Assembly (NCBI GenBank): GCA_019009955.1
Contig: CM032228.1
Location: 95,655,001 to 95,719,000 of the forward strand
Length of the DNA: 64,000 nt
Direction: 5' to 3'
Source: Riptortus pedestris
Lineage: Eukaryota; Arthropoda; Insecta; Hemiptera; Alydidae
The notes beneath the pieces were generated by a model. The model saw nothing but the letters and a program-made list of their open reading frames with translations, had not been told where the DNA came from and did no database searches. Numbering within the stretch: position 1 is the stretch's first letter; every line of letters starts with the position of its first letter. Below are positions 47,932 to 57,516 of the stretch, one piece after another. A program made the translations under genes and the position numbers.

Positions 47932-49615
47932 AATATTTTTTTCTGTGCGGCCCACTCAAAAATTTTAAAAATTAAATAGGCCCGTTGATTAAAAAGGTTG
48001 CTCACCCCTGGTTTAGATTAAAACATTTCGTGATGACTAAAATTTAAAAGAATAAAAGTGACCCAAGGTATTTGGTCTTCCAAAATGTATTTGATACCCC
48101 TGATTATAGTTATAGGTTCTATAGCAGCTTAGAAAGGCTGAAATTGGCAATACTTAGCCTGGAGTCAATGCAGTTAATTGGAATAACTAACCAGAGTGAT
48201 TTACGGTAATATTACCTGTCTAGAAATACTTTAATCTTGGAATAAAGCTGTCTTCTATGCCTAGATTCAAGAGATTGCTTGGACTCCTTTTCCAGAAGTT
48301 TCCTAAAGTTCTGTGGAATCTCCCAAGCCAAGCCAACGGTAATGTTCACGACGAATATGCCATCCCTTGTGCCATATGTTGATAGCAACCAACAATAAAC
48401 CAACTGAAACATGCAAATCAATATATGAAAATAATAAACACTTTAATATGTGCCACTAAAATTGTTGATATCCGCTTTAGCTGTTATCGTATATCTCCTG
48501 TATACTTCGTTATACGACAAAAGTGAATATGACTAAAGCTACTCAAAATAAACACCTTCCGATATGTGCATGTATGCCGCAAAACCAACAGGAAAGGAAG
48601 TACAGCGATTTTTCAGATAGTGCCTCCCTTACTACCTCCACTCCTGGTCGTCCCTAGAAATTTTGATATAGTTTATAATCATGAAAGAGTTAATGTTAAT
48701 TCACATGCCGAGTTGGTTTTAGTTCTTTTCAATCATTAGTGTCCAATAAAATTGTTGACTCACGCTATAGTTTTTAGCGAATATCTTGTTTATACTTCGG
48801 TATATATCAAAAGATACGTTTTTCTACTATGAAATTACACTAAAAAGTAGGTATTATTTTTTTCTTGTTGTAATAGTCAAACATAACTTATCGTTATTAA
48901 GGAAACAAATATTAAAATTTAAATACAGTTACGACCATAAATTACCTTAAAGAAAAACACAGTTAAAGGAATAAAAAAAGAATTTAAATAATGAAATCAA
49001 ATATATTATTTCAAATTGGTCCGTTTATCTCTAATCCAAAAAGACGCCGAAAACGTATAATGCAGTCCCAACCATCTGTTTGAAATTCAGGAAATTCAAA
49101 AATTTATTACACCACATAAAAGTAGAGTAAAAAAAAATATTTTATTTTTGTCCCATCCGCATTGTTCATATGTGTAATAGTTTTCAAGAAATCTGACTTC
49201 AGAGTGTTTGAAACGTAACCCATACACCCACAGGAAAAAAAACCCTACCAAATTAATCCCTTCTACCACGGCGGAAGAGGACTGCATTAATGCCAAAAGC
49301 TACTGCATTGCATTAATTGCAATGCTGGTATGTTAGAATAAAAATAAAATCAATCATGCATGCAGAATAATCATTTCCGTCTACCAGAAAGCAGCTTTGA
49401 GTAATTGCATTATCTTTATTAAAAATGTATATGGAACAGTAAAAATAAAATATATGAAAATGGGTTTAATGCATCTTTACGTCTAATAAACCAACCTGTA
49501 ATGAACTGCCTTTTGGAAATATAAGCCACCTCTTCTTTCTATTTAAAATTCCTTCACTGGCAACACTAGAGAGTAGAAGACTAGAGAGAAGAAAATATTT
49601 CAAGAGCCGGTCCAT
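24902..49615 (-). CDS. DM4/12-domain secreted protein, 4 exons (complete)
   Basis: Spliced CDS join(49615..49496, 48403..48216, 38980..38873, 25025..24902) on the minus strand; 540 nt, 179 aa. Exon 1 encodes a signal peptide (MDRLLKYFLLSSLLLSSVAS) and the family signature RKKRWLIFPKGSS. Exon 2 ends with RRQLYSKIKVFLD. Exon 3 carries the diagnostic DGKQCVLRAICEA. Exon 4 carries the C-terminal motif FKSAEDAGDCEKHFPC. All junctions are GT/AG and all phases fit (0, 2, 2): AG|G gives Arg at exon 2/3 and AC|A gives Thr at exon 3/4. DM4/12 proteins are arthropod-specific, secreted, cysteine-containing proteins of unknown biochemical role. The length is normal for the family. Odd points are the Lys/Arg-rich stretch after the ICE motif and the introns of 9.2 and 13.8 kb stuffed with repeats. 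The reading frame is open throughout, so it is probably a functional gene. Confidence 0.85.
26280..26335. repeat. (TA)n microsatellite
   Basis: A (TA)n tract not bordered by R or H sequence, in intron 3 of DM4/12 gene 1. Another such free tract is at 38302-38363. Confidence 0.9.
26949..27060 (+). mobile_element. H element, 5' half
   Basis: TTTTAGCAGATTTCCC through AGGTCCGTTCAAAATTG, then (TA)n and minus-oriented R elements. No 3' half is found on the other side of the array. Confidence 0.5.
27136..29232 (-). mobile_element. R element (head B), minus
   Basis: Reversed tail (AAATTGTAACCTCTGTCTGT) after (TA)n, tandem units, then the head-B interior and terminal CGAGCGAAGCCGGGTACCTT followed by AGCTAG and (TA)n. 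Confidence 0.7.
29273..30841 (-). mobile_element. R element (head A), minus
   Basis: Tail to head between (TA)n tracts at 29233-29272 and 30842-30890. It contains about four ~300-bp units (GGGGGTTATAAGGGAGGC at about 29523, 29821, 30120 and 30420). Confidence 0.7.
30842..30918. repeat. Compound (TA)n(GT)n microsatellite
   Basis: TA repeats to about 30890 followed by GT repeats, between an R head and repeat L. Confidence 0.9.
30960..31345 (-). repeat. L repeat, minus copy with TATA box
   Basis: Reverse complement of the copy at 9793. On the minus strand TATAAAAC (about 31342-31335) precedes the CAGTG-rich part, as in a transcription start region. It abuts the H 3' end at 31361. Confidence 0.45.
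31361..31853 (-). mobile_element. H element, 3' half (split by R array)
   Basis: Begins with the reversed H 3' terminus (GTCCGTCACGCAGGGGCTGC, hairpin intact) and runs to the H segment next to the microsatellite (CGCTAGAGCGGTAACAGACA). The (TA)n at 31853-31905 then leads into an R head. The other half is probably 38030-38159. Confidence 0.55.
31906..32307 (+). mobile_element. R element (head A), short internally deleted copy
   Basis: Head CTAGCTCAGATACCCGGCTT joins directly to the last unit and tail; only about 400 bp remain. Confidence 0.65.
32352..33652 (+). mobile_element. R element (head A)
   Basis: Head after (TA)n at 32308-32351. The head-A interior (TTACCCGTCCCGGTGTTTAG) is followed by about three units and the tail. 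Confidence 0.7.
33663..34983 (+). mobile_element. R element (head B)
   Basis: Head AGCTAAGGTACCCGGCGATG after only a short TATATATATACA. The shortened head-B interior is followed by units and the tail. Confidence 0.65.
34992..36557 (+). mobile_element. R element (head A) with highly similar tandem units
   Basis: Units begin GGCCTCCCTTATAACCCCCA at about 35402, 35701, 35999 and 36292 (period 293-299 bp). Two adjacent units are nearly identical, indicating recent unit amplification. Confidence 0.7.
36630..37988 (+). mobile_element. R element (head A)
   Basis: Head CTAGCTCAGATACCCGGCTT after a compound TA tract (36558-36629). Body units and complete tail. The last R element of the plus-oriented array. 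Confidence 0.7.
38030..38159 (-). mobile_element. H element, 5' half (split by R array)
   Basis: Reversed H 5' end: TTTTGAACGGACCTCATTTT at the microsatellite side, ending TGATTTCCCTCAAGGGAAAT and CTGCTAAAA. It follows the last plus-oriented R element through a degenerate TA/TAGA tract. Confidence 0.55.
38873..38980 (-). CDS. DM4/12 gene 1, exon 3 (CVLRAICE core)
   Basis: 108 nt between acceptor TTATTTCAG and donor GTACGT. It encodes QGFDGKQCVLRAICEAK, the core of the DM4/12 domain, then a basic stretch and SLLHGVF, which matches the family's 'lLh.llT' segment. A second GT four bases further on would lead to a stop in exon 4, so the first donor is preferred. The exon is isolated among repeats, 9.2 kb from exon 2. 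Confidence 0.85.
39640..40010 (-). pseudogene. Decayed piggyBac transposase fragment
   Basis: Minus-strand peptides LILPGVYRHANLNLKDLWNK, GPPIFSITMS, FHFLRFDNKSTRE, then (frameshifted) VPYTPSE and NKPKRYGIQGFE align in order with the piggyBac core upstream of and around the first catalytic Asp. It is more divergent than the element at 19-21 kb and belongs to another subfamily. It lies in intron 2 of DM4/12 gene 1. Confidence 0.7.
41797..41825 (+). mobile_element. H element 3' end fragment
   Basis: AAATCTGCTTAGTTTACGCAGCCCCTGCG with the hairpin intact, but no other H sequence upstream. Similar isolated ends (minus) occur at 1879-1925, 8621-8650 and 50290-50332. Confidence 0.4.
42312..44478 (+). 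mobile_element. R element (head B), most complete
   Basis: Head CTAGCTAAGGTACCCGGCGA with hairpin CCCGGCGATGCCCGGG. The full head-B interior is followed by four units and the tail ending in (TA)n. Confidence 0.7.
44525..45862 (+). mobile_element. R element (head A)
   Basis: Head hairpin CCCGGCTTCGCCCGGG (44537 onward), interior, about three units and tail; then a short TA tract and an H element. Confidence 0.7.
45939..46952 (+). mobile_element. H element, full length
   Basis: Same termini as the copy at 5047. The 5' end is a near-perfect palindrome (45943-45970, centred on TTAA) and the 3' end carries the CGCAG/CTGCG hairpin (46930-46944). Internal (TA)n at 46067-46108 is followed by the shared segment TTTGTCTGTTAACACTCTAG. 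It directly follows an R element at 45862. Confidence 0.6.
47022..47460 (-). mobile_element. R element fragment
   Basis: One to two decayed units (AGTAACTTTTGTTATATTCA) without head or tail, just after the H element. Confidence 0.5.
47788..48010. mobile_element. hAT-type MITE with internal (TA)n
   Basis: 223 bp with 14-bp terminal inverted repeats CAGGGATGAGCAAC / GTTGCTCACCCCTG, one mismatch. Flanks ATTTAGAC (47780-47787) and GTTTAGAT (48011-48018) are a mutated 8-bp target duplication. Internal GTGCGGCCC motifs near both ends are typical of non-autonomous hAT elements. A (TA)n tract occupies 47881-47928. It lies just beyond exon 2 of DM4/12 gene 1, inside intron 2. Confidence 0.8.
48216..48403 (-). 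CDS. DM4/12 gene 1, exon 2
   Basis: 188 nt, preceded by the acceptor TGCATGTTTCAG and followed by donor GTAATA. It encodes the variable middle of the protein (GIFVVNITVGLAWEIPQN, comparable with the family's beta-strand and 'LP' segment) and the conserved RR..LY..I..FLD helix. It ends in phase 2. The paralogue near 8.4 kb has an exon of identical length and phase. Confidence 0.85.
48440..48810 (+). mobile_element. R element fragment in intron 1 of DM4/12 gene 1
   Basis: A decayed unit pair (TTATACGACAAAAGTGAATA, GCCTCCCTTACTACCTCCAC) with no ends. Confidence 0.5.
49496..49615 (-). CDS. DM4/12 gene 1, exon 1 (signal peptide)
   Basis: 120 nt, 40 codons. The ATG at 49615-49613 is followed by a hydrophobic leader and then LNRKKRWLIFPKGSSLQ, the family's N-terminal signature of basic residues followed by a Phe-Pro pair. 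The donor GTTGG follows CAG in phase 0. The start was chosen because the leader follows it directly. Upstream on the minus strand a weak TATA-like TTATAG and an ACAGTT initiator-like site occur near 49740-49770, but these are not convincing. Confidence 0.85.
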
Positions 49616-50639
49616 ACTACAAACGAACAAAGGCAATGACCAAATAAATACGTCGGCCTAGCGACGCTGGCCAAGCTGTTAGTCAGGATGTGGTAAGAGC
49701 AATTAGCACCTGTCGACGAGCTTCCGAGAATAACTGTAGAATGAATTAACTTAAACTATAATCTTTTAATGGAGCTACCATTCTCTCATTTGCACCATTT
49801 TCTAGGCTCACTTTTAAAGTAGAGCTCTTGTGCTTTCAATAAATACTGATCATTATGTTTCGTATTCCCAACAAGTGTCGAACTGCATAAGGGAACCTAA
49901 TGTTTTTGAACTTATAAAAAGTCCATCGCCTTCTGATGGAATCGCCGTCCGTCGGTTTCGTAAATTAAGCAACTTTCCAGATGCAAGACCCCACGCAAAC
50001 CCATGTCTTCCAATGAGCCATATTAGCATAGATGACGTTATCTCCAAATTACCTTGCTTTACTATATAACCGTATTAATAAAGCCGATTATGTAACATTT
50101 TTTGGGCCAGCATGTAATAAGGGAAATATTAGGAATTTGGCATTATACTCCTTCACTAATACCCCATTCCTCTAGTAGGTTTTCGAGCATTAGCAAACTT
50201 GAAATTAACGTTTAAATATTGAGTTTGATAGCCAAAATTGTAGTTGCCAGAGCCAGAAAAAAATAAGTGAAACCTTTATTAAATAATCACAGTCCGGCAC
50301 GCAGGTGCAGAGTAAACTAAGCAGATTTTCCAAGTAATGGAATGACATGCTAATTTCATACCCTTCTCTCTATTTCTTTCTCAATAAGATTGTAGGAAAC
50401 CCGAATTAGAAATTCGAGCTAGAAACGAGATATGTAGTTACTCAGTTACTTTAAGTAAAAACAGTATGAGGAAGAGTAGGCGTTAACGGAAGTCCGAAAG
50501 CGAATAGAGTTAAAGAAGAAATAAATGAGCAACGATTGCAATACCTTATTACACAATATTTTTAGTTAAAACACGCCATTGGGACCCATAACTATGATCT
50601 ATATGATTTTGTATTTTACTTATTAAAGTCCATGCTCCT

Positions 50640-50830
50640 GACTATTCCTCAGGATCCCCAGCCAGGCTTCTCGAATTACGAATGCCCAACCTGCCAGTAA
50701 ATCCTCCTCCAGGCCATCAACCATTCGTTGCCTGACCTACCTCTTTTCCTACTTCCACCTGAATATTTTATCTTATAGCATCTTTTTGGGCAGCATGAAG
50801 GTTTCCATTATTTTAACATGAAAATATGTA
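50640..50830 (-). pseudogene. LINE ORF2 C-terminal tail, decayed
   Basis: The minus strand gives SRKRGRSG, then in another frame RMVDGLEEDLLAGWAFVIRE, the 'GRP..rW.dgveeDL...G......A.dR..W' signature found at the C-terminus of several LINE polyproteins. At least one frameshift is present. Confidence 0.45.
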
Positions 50831-50899
50831 ATTGGCGATGCCATTCAATTACCACCCTTGATCTCCAAAACAAGCAGAAACCTTGTGCTTCCCTTTTGT

Positions 50900-51260
50900 G
50901 AGAGTCACACATGTCTGTGGAAAAAGGGCATTAATAACCATCAGTGGTCATGAGAGCTTTCTCCAGGTCATAGAAGCATGTTGCCTTTGCAACCATTCTA
51001 GCCTTAATGTCAACTCTCCTTCCTGGTGGACACTGACCAGTAATTCTAGATTCTCCGTGGACGTCAGTTATAGCTGCAGAAGCCTCCGTTCCCACACCTC
51101 CAGACGACACCTCAGCAGTTCTCAATAACTAGTATAAATACCTCTCCTCTTCCTCATTCCTGTGGTAGTCAAACCAGCTTATCTTTATGTGATTATTGTT
51201 CATTGTACTGGTGATACAAATAAAGCTTTTTTTTGGAGATTCTGAGAGCTAAGTATTACG
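50900..51260 (+). mobile_element. Gypsy-type LTR (left boundary uncertain)
   Basis: Contains TATAAATA (51133-51140) and AATAAA (51219-51224) in the order expected of an LTR, and is followed directly by a primer-binding-site-like sequence and a gag remnant. No second LTR is seen, so the element is truncated. The left edge near 50900 is a guess. Confidence 0.5.
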
Positions 51261-51261
51261 T

Positions 51262-51281
51262 TGGTGCCCGAAATTCAGGGA
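51262..51281 (+). promoter_or_regulatory. Primer binding site of the LTR element
   Basis: TGGTGCCCGAAATTCAGGGA begins with the TGG complementary to a tRNA CCA end and resembles the TGGCGCCCGAACAGGGA type of site. It lies just after the LTR. Confidence 0.5.
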
Positions 51282-51706
51282 CTCGTACGGACTAGTACCG
51301 TTGCTAGTAGAAGCCAGAAGCCCAGCTGAAGAAAACTAACGCCGCTTCGAAAGATCTCTCATGTAGACCTCACAATGGGAGTATTTCAATACTCATTACG
51401 AATGTCACCCTCACGAGATATTTGGCCTTCAGGACTTCAACAGGACTTGAGGTACTTCACCAGACACATTAATATTTAATTATAAGAATTTCACAACTTT
51501 TTTTTTCTTTCTCTTTTGTGTTTTTGTTAAGATAAATTTTAATTTCTAATAAATAATTTTAATATCAGTTAATTACATATTCTATTACATATAAATGTCA
51601 CATTTCAACAGAGACTGATACAAAACAGCCAAATTTCGGTTGACGAACTTGCACAAGCACTCGACAACATGCACCCTCAGAACAACAACACACCATAACC
51701 TAGGCA

Positions 51707-52064
51707 CTCACAAAGGAAGATTATGATCACATTCACGCTTATGATGGCAACCCGGAAGACTTAATTTACTTTTCCAAAGCCGTTTTAGCTGTTTTCGAAA
51801 ACACATGTACTGCCGATAACACCTTAGGTCCCCAAAATCATGCGAGACTACTAACTAAAGTAAAGGCACGACTGTCAGGAAATGCTCGGCACTGCTCACT
51901 AACTAACGATTTTAATTCAATACTGGACTTAATAAATTACTTATAAAAAAGTTTTAGGTACTCACGGACAATCGAACAATTATCGACCGAATTAATTAAT
52001 ACAAATTCATTTTTTAAGGAACACCCTATACAATTTGTAGACAGAGTCGCCAGTAAACGAGCAC
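51707..52064 (+). pseudogene. Gypsy-type Gag fragment
   Basis: The frame LTKEDYDHIHAYDGNPEDL, YFSKAVLAVFE, LLTKVKARLSGNAR, one stop, then IEQLSTELINTNSFFKEHP matches retrotransposon capsid proteins ('f.Gdp..L..Fi', 'i..kL.g.Ar', 'L..l.q...es...f'). No pol is seen downstream; the element breaks off near 52070. Confidence 0.6.
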
Positions 52065-52613
52065 TATTTTTTTTTCACTCACTAATTTGGTGCCCTATTA
52101 ATTTAATTAAAATAACTACATAACATTGACTCTTAATTTTCTAATAATAATAACGGCCAGCGAGCAGTGGACTTCTGGTGATAGGGAGTTGTCGCCAGCA
52201 GAATCTTATTCTTCCTTCAAAATTTGAGAACTCAAACGTATCCTGGGTCCTCTAAATTTCTACAGAAAGTGCCTACCCTACACATCCCAATTCGAAACGC
52301 ACACGGCTTCTTCATAATGCAAACAATCGGTAGAAAACTTCCATCTTATAGCCTGAAGAGACAACGGAAGCCTTCGAGGCAGGAAACGGTGAAACTTGCA
52401 CACCCTGCGGCTTACGGTGAATATTCTCTTGTCTGCGATGCTTTGCGTTTTACTCTTATTTATAGTTTCCTCGTGGCTAGTTTATAATGAATTCTTCGTG
52501 TTATTATTAATATCAAATGTTTTGTAATTTCTTTGTGTTACCTAGTGTTTGAGGCACTGAACTCATGAGAGTTATTTGAGCCTGCTGGTGTTGTATAGCT
52601 GATGGTGGAGGTG

Positions 52614-53055
52614 CATGTTGTAAAGTGATTCTTTCCACTTTGTATAGTTTCCTTCCGTTTTCGGTTTTTTCCACAGCGCTTTTTTTCTCCCCTACATTCC
52701 TTTCTACATTTCTGGTCCTGAAAACAAATCAGTATCTATGATTCTTAAATTGGTAAAACTTATTGAGTGATACGCTGATATGTTGAAGCCCTAAATAAGT
52801 TGTGTTGCTTAATCGCGTAATTGAAAGGAATTTCATGTTGTATAGTGATTCTTTCCACTTTGTACAGTTTCCTTCCGTTTTCGGTTTTTTCCACAACGCT
52901 TTTTTTCTCCCCTACATTCCTTTCTACATTTCTGGTCCTGAAAACAAATCAGTATCTATGATTCTTAAATTGGTAAAACTTATTGAGTGATACACTGATA
53001 TGTTGAAGCCCTAAATAAGTTGTGTTGCTTAATCGTGTAATTGAAAGGAATTTCA
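52614..53055 (+). repeat. Two-copy tandem duplication, 220-bp period
   Basis: GTGATTCTTTCCACTTTGTA occurs at 52625 and 52845, and TTGAAAGGAATTTCAT at 52821 and 53041. The two copies differ by only a few bases, so the duplication is recent. No gene is evident. Confidence 0.85.
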
Positions 53056-53852
53056 TTAGTTTTGCTATAGAGCCATTAATTTCACTTATTTTTGTAGTTC
53101 ACACAATACTTTTTACTACCAAGGGACCCTCTTATGTTCTAATTTGGGCACGTATTTGTACAACTGTGAACTCTACTCGACAAGAAATGGAGGTTGGAGG
53201 TTCTTTCTGTTTAATCGAGGTACTGGTAATTGGTGTAATCTCGTGGGGCCCAGGGAGATGCCACTCGGTAAATGGTAACGTTTTTGAAACATTGGTGCAG
53301 GACGAAGCTTGGTAAACAGATCAGCTTTGTTTGCCTTGTAAGCGTTGCTGTCTTTCAATAAATTAATTTATTTTCTATTATTATTAGTTATTTTTTTTCG
53401 AAAATGCGAATGAATTCGCTGTATCATCATGTTCCAACAACTCTCGGAGATCAGGAAAGTCTATATCTCATTATGGCGGTTCCCAAAAAAAACAGAAACT
53501 AAGGAGCTGTAGACAGTTACTTGCAAACGAGGAAATTCGCAATTTAATCCTCCTAATTCTCGGGCTTATAAGCAGAATTGTTAGGCTATGTTCCTATTAG
53601 ATGGGAGTTAAAAGAAGAATCTGTGTCCCATAGAAATTTACCAGTGTCGTTCATAAAGCAGCAGATATCACCTAGCTCTACTTCTGACACAAAAAGTGAA
53701 ACATCCAGACAATATAGGAGTAAAAACTTGAAATACGTAAACGTGCCATTAATCAGGTTTATCCCCAAAAAGATGGAAAGTGATTTTTTAATTACTAACG
53801 GAGGAATATGAAGAATATGAATCCAAATTAAATTTCTTGCTTATACAGGAGG

Positions 53853-53943
53853 AGAATCGATGGGCATTTGAAGAAATTTTTCGAAAATCGCGTCATGAGT
53901 ACGACATCAATAGCTGATTTCCCTTAAGGGGAATCTGCTAAAA
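53853..53943 (-). mobile_element. H element 5' end
   Basis: AATCGATGGGCATTTGAAGA through TGATTTCCCTTAAGG and ATCTGCTAAAA. It abuts the P-like transposase fragment. Confidence 0.45.
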
Positions 53944-53949
53944 CGTAAA

Positions 53950-54140
53950 AACATTACTTTGAAAAAAGAAGTTAATAGATTTCAGTCAGATAATCTTCGG
54001 TTAAAAATTAATCCAAAAAGAAGAAAAATGTCAGTGAAAGAAGCTCAAATTCAGTGCTTGCTAAAGAAAGAAGTAAACGGTCGTTGGACATATGAGGATA
54101 TTGCCAAGTTTCTGACTTCCCGATCCATTTCAAAAGGTCC
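53950..54140 (+). pseudogene. P-element/THAP9-like transposase fragment
   Basis: The frame reads a coiled-coil-like KKEVNRFQSDNLRLK and then GRWTYEDIAKFLTSRSIS, which resembles the conserved W..eDI..A..LRS.S segment after the THAP/coiled-coil region of P-type transposases. It is bounded on both sides by ends of H elements. Short and isolated, so the assignment is tentative. Confidence 0.4.
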
Positions 54141-54190
54141 GTCAAGCAGAGGCTGCGTAAACTAAGTAGATTTCCCTCTGGAAGGATTGC
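54138..54190 (-). mobile_element. H element 3' end
   Basis: GTCCGTCAAGCAGAGGCTGC then TAAACTAAGTAGATTTCCC, a reversed H 3' terminus interrupting the P-like reading frame. Confidence 0.45.
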
Positions 54191-54369
54191 AATAGGTAAA
54201 TATACCTAAATACTGGTAACAACACCGTGAATATTAAGTGAATGAATAAAAACGGATAAATCTTTCAGTCAATTTACAAGTTAATAATCTCCAAAGGAAA
54301 CAACGGAAAGCGTCTGAATTGTGTTAATAACAACAAATCAAATTTCAACTTTTATATTAAAAATAAATA

Positions 54370-54445
54370 TGGACAGGGTGGTAACCTGTAGATAACCCGT
54401 CCCAATTAGCCTTAGTTGCAAAAAGTGGACGTTAATAAATAATTT
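54370..54445 (+). mobile_element. SINE 3' fragment
   Basis: Contains GGTAACCTGTAGATAACCCG and AAAAAGTGGACGTTAATAAA, the best-conserved copy of the SINE 3' part. Confidence 0.55.
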
Positions 54446-54862
54446 AAATTTTTAAATAAATAAATGAAATAAAAGTATTGAAAAGAAGTAAATGAAATTA
54501 ACAAGTATTTAACTATAAATAATAATAATAACGAAATATAAATAGTAAAATTGATATTTTGATTACGAAACAGAATATTAGTAAAGATTATTCTCATTAG
54601 ATTGAGCCTAAATGCCCAAAGTGATGTTTAAAATAATTTACAAACTCACATTATAGTTACTGGATATTTTTCGATTACTTGATTAGTGTCAATGTTATTA
54701 ACTTTATTTTGTTTGATAACAGTACTCTTTACTATTTTCATGTCAAGAACATTTCATCTAATTATATTTTAAGTACTTCTGTTTATTGCTTTAATTACGT
54801 AGAAAAAAATATGATTTTTAAATTGTAAACGAACATATCACAATTTGAAGGAACCTTTATGC

Positions 54863-54929
<67 letters not shown>

Positions 54930-54934
<5 letters not shown>

Positions 54935-56181
54935 GTAACCTCTGTCTGTACATTGATTTTTTTCTCAAAATTTCAAGATAATATTTCGTTTCACATGTCA
55001 TAGACGACATATCTGCATTTTGTTTCTTTCGTGTCTTTTTGTTTGTTTGTTACCTTTTCACGTATAAACGGCTGAACCGAATTTTATAAAACTTGGTATG
55101 TACATTACTACTAACCCAACTTAGACTTTAGGCTATGTTAATATTCTCTGAGACGAACAGGAGGTCATAAGGGAGGCCTGAAAATAAAAATAGTGATAAA
55201 TAGTTTCCTATTTGTTTGTTAGTCAAATGTCAAAATAACAAAAGTTGTTTATTTTGTTATTTAGAGTAACTTTTGTTATATACACTTTTTTCGTATACCG
55301 AATTCTAAACGAGATATACGCTAACACCTATAGCGGAAGCGAAAAATTTTATTTGGCTCAAAAGACTAAACCAAACTAAATAAAACTCGGTATGTGTATT
55401 AGCACTAACGCCTTCATTATAATAAGCCGTACCAACATTTCTAGGGACGGGCAGGAGTGGGAGTTATAAGGGAGGCCTTAAATTAAAAATAGCAATATTT
55501 CGTTTCCTATTGCTTTTTCAGGAAATATGTACATAACAAAAGTTGTTTATTTTGTTATTAGAGAAACTTTTTTATATACACTATCGTCGTATACCGAAGT
55601 ATAAAGGCGTTATACGCTAAATATTATAGCGGGAGTCAACAATTTTATTTGGCACAAAAGACTCAACCTAACTAAACCAAACTCGGTATGTAAATTAGTA
55701 CTAACGCCTGCCTTATAATTAACGATACTAACATTTCTAGGGACGGGGAGGAGTGGGGGTTATAAGGGAGGCCGGAAATTAAAAATAGTGATTTCCTATT
55801 GGGGTTTCGGCAAATATGCACATGACAAAAGTTGTTTATTTTGTTATTTAGAGAAATTTGATCATCACTTCTTTTTAATATGAACTACCAGGTACCTCAC
55901 CTTAAAAAATTAATTCAAATGTATGTCAATATTTTCTCCTTAATAATTCAAATCTATGCATAATGCACAGGAAACGGGAAATATGATAATATGCAGGACA
56001 GTGAAGTCTTACATAAAAAATTAATATTATTATTAACAAATACACAGAAACGACGGGTGTTAACCCTAAACACTGGGACGGGTAAATGTCAAAATATTGT
56101 GCAAAATAAAGCCTTGCCAAAAATATACCATCACCATTCAGCCTGAAGTGAATTCCCGAGCGAAGCCGGGTATCTGAGCTA
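54930..56181 (-). mobile_element. R element (head A), minus
   Basis: Reversed tail after (TA)n at 54866-54929, about three units, and head ending CGAGCGAAGCCGGGTATCTG then AGCTAG and (TA)n. Confidence 0.7.
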
Positions 56182-56186
56182 GTATA

Positions 56187-56241
<55 letters not shown>

Positions 56242-56245
<4 letters not shown>

Positions 56246-57516
56246 GTAACCTCTGTCTGTACATTGATTTTTTTCGCAAAATTTCACGATAACTTTTCGT
56301 TTCACATATCATAGACACCATAACTGCATTTTGTTTCTTTCGTGTCTGTTTGTTTCTTTGTTACCTTTTCACGCATAAACGGCTGAACCGAATTTTATGA
56401 AACTTGGTATGTATATTACAACTAACCCAACTTAGACTTTAGACTATATTAATATTCTCTGAGATGAACAGGAGTGGGGGTTATAATGGAGGCCTGAAAT
56501 TAAAAATAGCGATATTTCATTTCGAATTGATTTTTCGGCAAATATGCACATAACAAAATTTGTTTTTTTGTTATTTAGAGTAACTTTTGTTATATACAAT
56601 TTTTTAGTATACCGAATTATAAACGAAAAAGACTCAACCGAACTAAATAAAACTCGGTATGTGTATTAGCACTGACGCCTTCATTATAATAAGCCATACC
56701 AACATTTATAGGGACGGGCAGGAGTGGGAGTTATAAGGGAGGCCTGAAATTAAAAATAGTGGTATTTCGTTTTCTACTGGTTTTTCTGCAAATATCACAT
56801 GAAAAAAGTTGTTTATTTTGTTATTTAAAGTAACATTTGTTATATTCACATTTGTCGTATAAGAAAGTATAAACGAGATATAGATTAAAAACTAAAGCGG
56901 GATCCAACAATTTTGTTGGGCAGTAACGATTGAACCGAACAACAAAACTCGGTAAGTGAATTATCAATAATTCTTCAATGATTATAAGCTATATTAAAAT
57001 TTTTAGGGCCAAACGGGGGGGGGGTTATGAGGGAGGCCTAAAATGAAAAATTGCGATATTTCACGTCTTATTAGATTCTCGACAAACATGCATATCAGAA
57101 AAGTTGTTTATTTTGTTATTTAGAGTAACTTTTGTTTTATACATTTTTTTGGGAACAATGTATGAAGCAAGTAATTTGTGTAGAAATATTGATATGCTCA
57201 AAGATTCTTTCCAATATGAACTACCAGGTACCTCACCTGGAAAAATTAATTCAAATCTATGTTAATATTTTCTCCTTAATAATTCAAATCTATGCATAAT
57301 GCTCAGGAAACGGGAAATATGACAATATGGAGGACAGTAAAGTCTTACATAAAAAATTCATTTTATTATTAACATATCTACAGCAACGACGGGTATAGAC
57401 CCTTAACACTGGGACGGGTAAATGTCAAAATATTCTGCAATGTAAAGTTTTGCCAAAAAAATACCATCACCATTCAGCCTCAAATGAATTCCCGGGCGAA
57501 GCCGGGTATCTGAGCA
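56242..57516 (-). mobile_element. R element (head A), minus
   Basis: Tail after (TA)n at 56182-56241. The head end CCCGGGCGAAGCCGGGTATC is followed by GAGCAAG and ordinary sequence, one of the few R ends not in a TA tract. Confidence 0.65.

Larger units (their letters stand above)
38981..48215 (-). other. Intron 2 of DM4/12 gene 1
   Basis: 9.2 kb with a decayed piggyBac (39640-40010), unassigned AT-rich sequence (40011-42260) including a purine/pyrimidine-alternating tract near 40687-40718, two R elements, an H element and the hAT MITE. Confidence 0.7.

Noticed and set aside
49830..50069. 79-codon plus frame and its antisense counterpart
   Set aside because: A short ISIDDVISKL stretch faintly recalls LINE linkers, but there is no supporting motif on either side.
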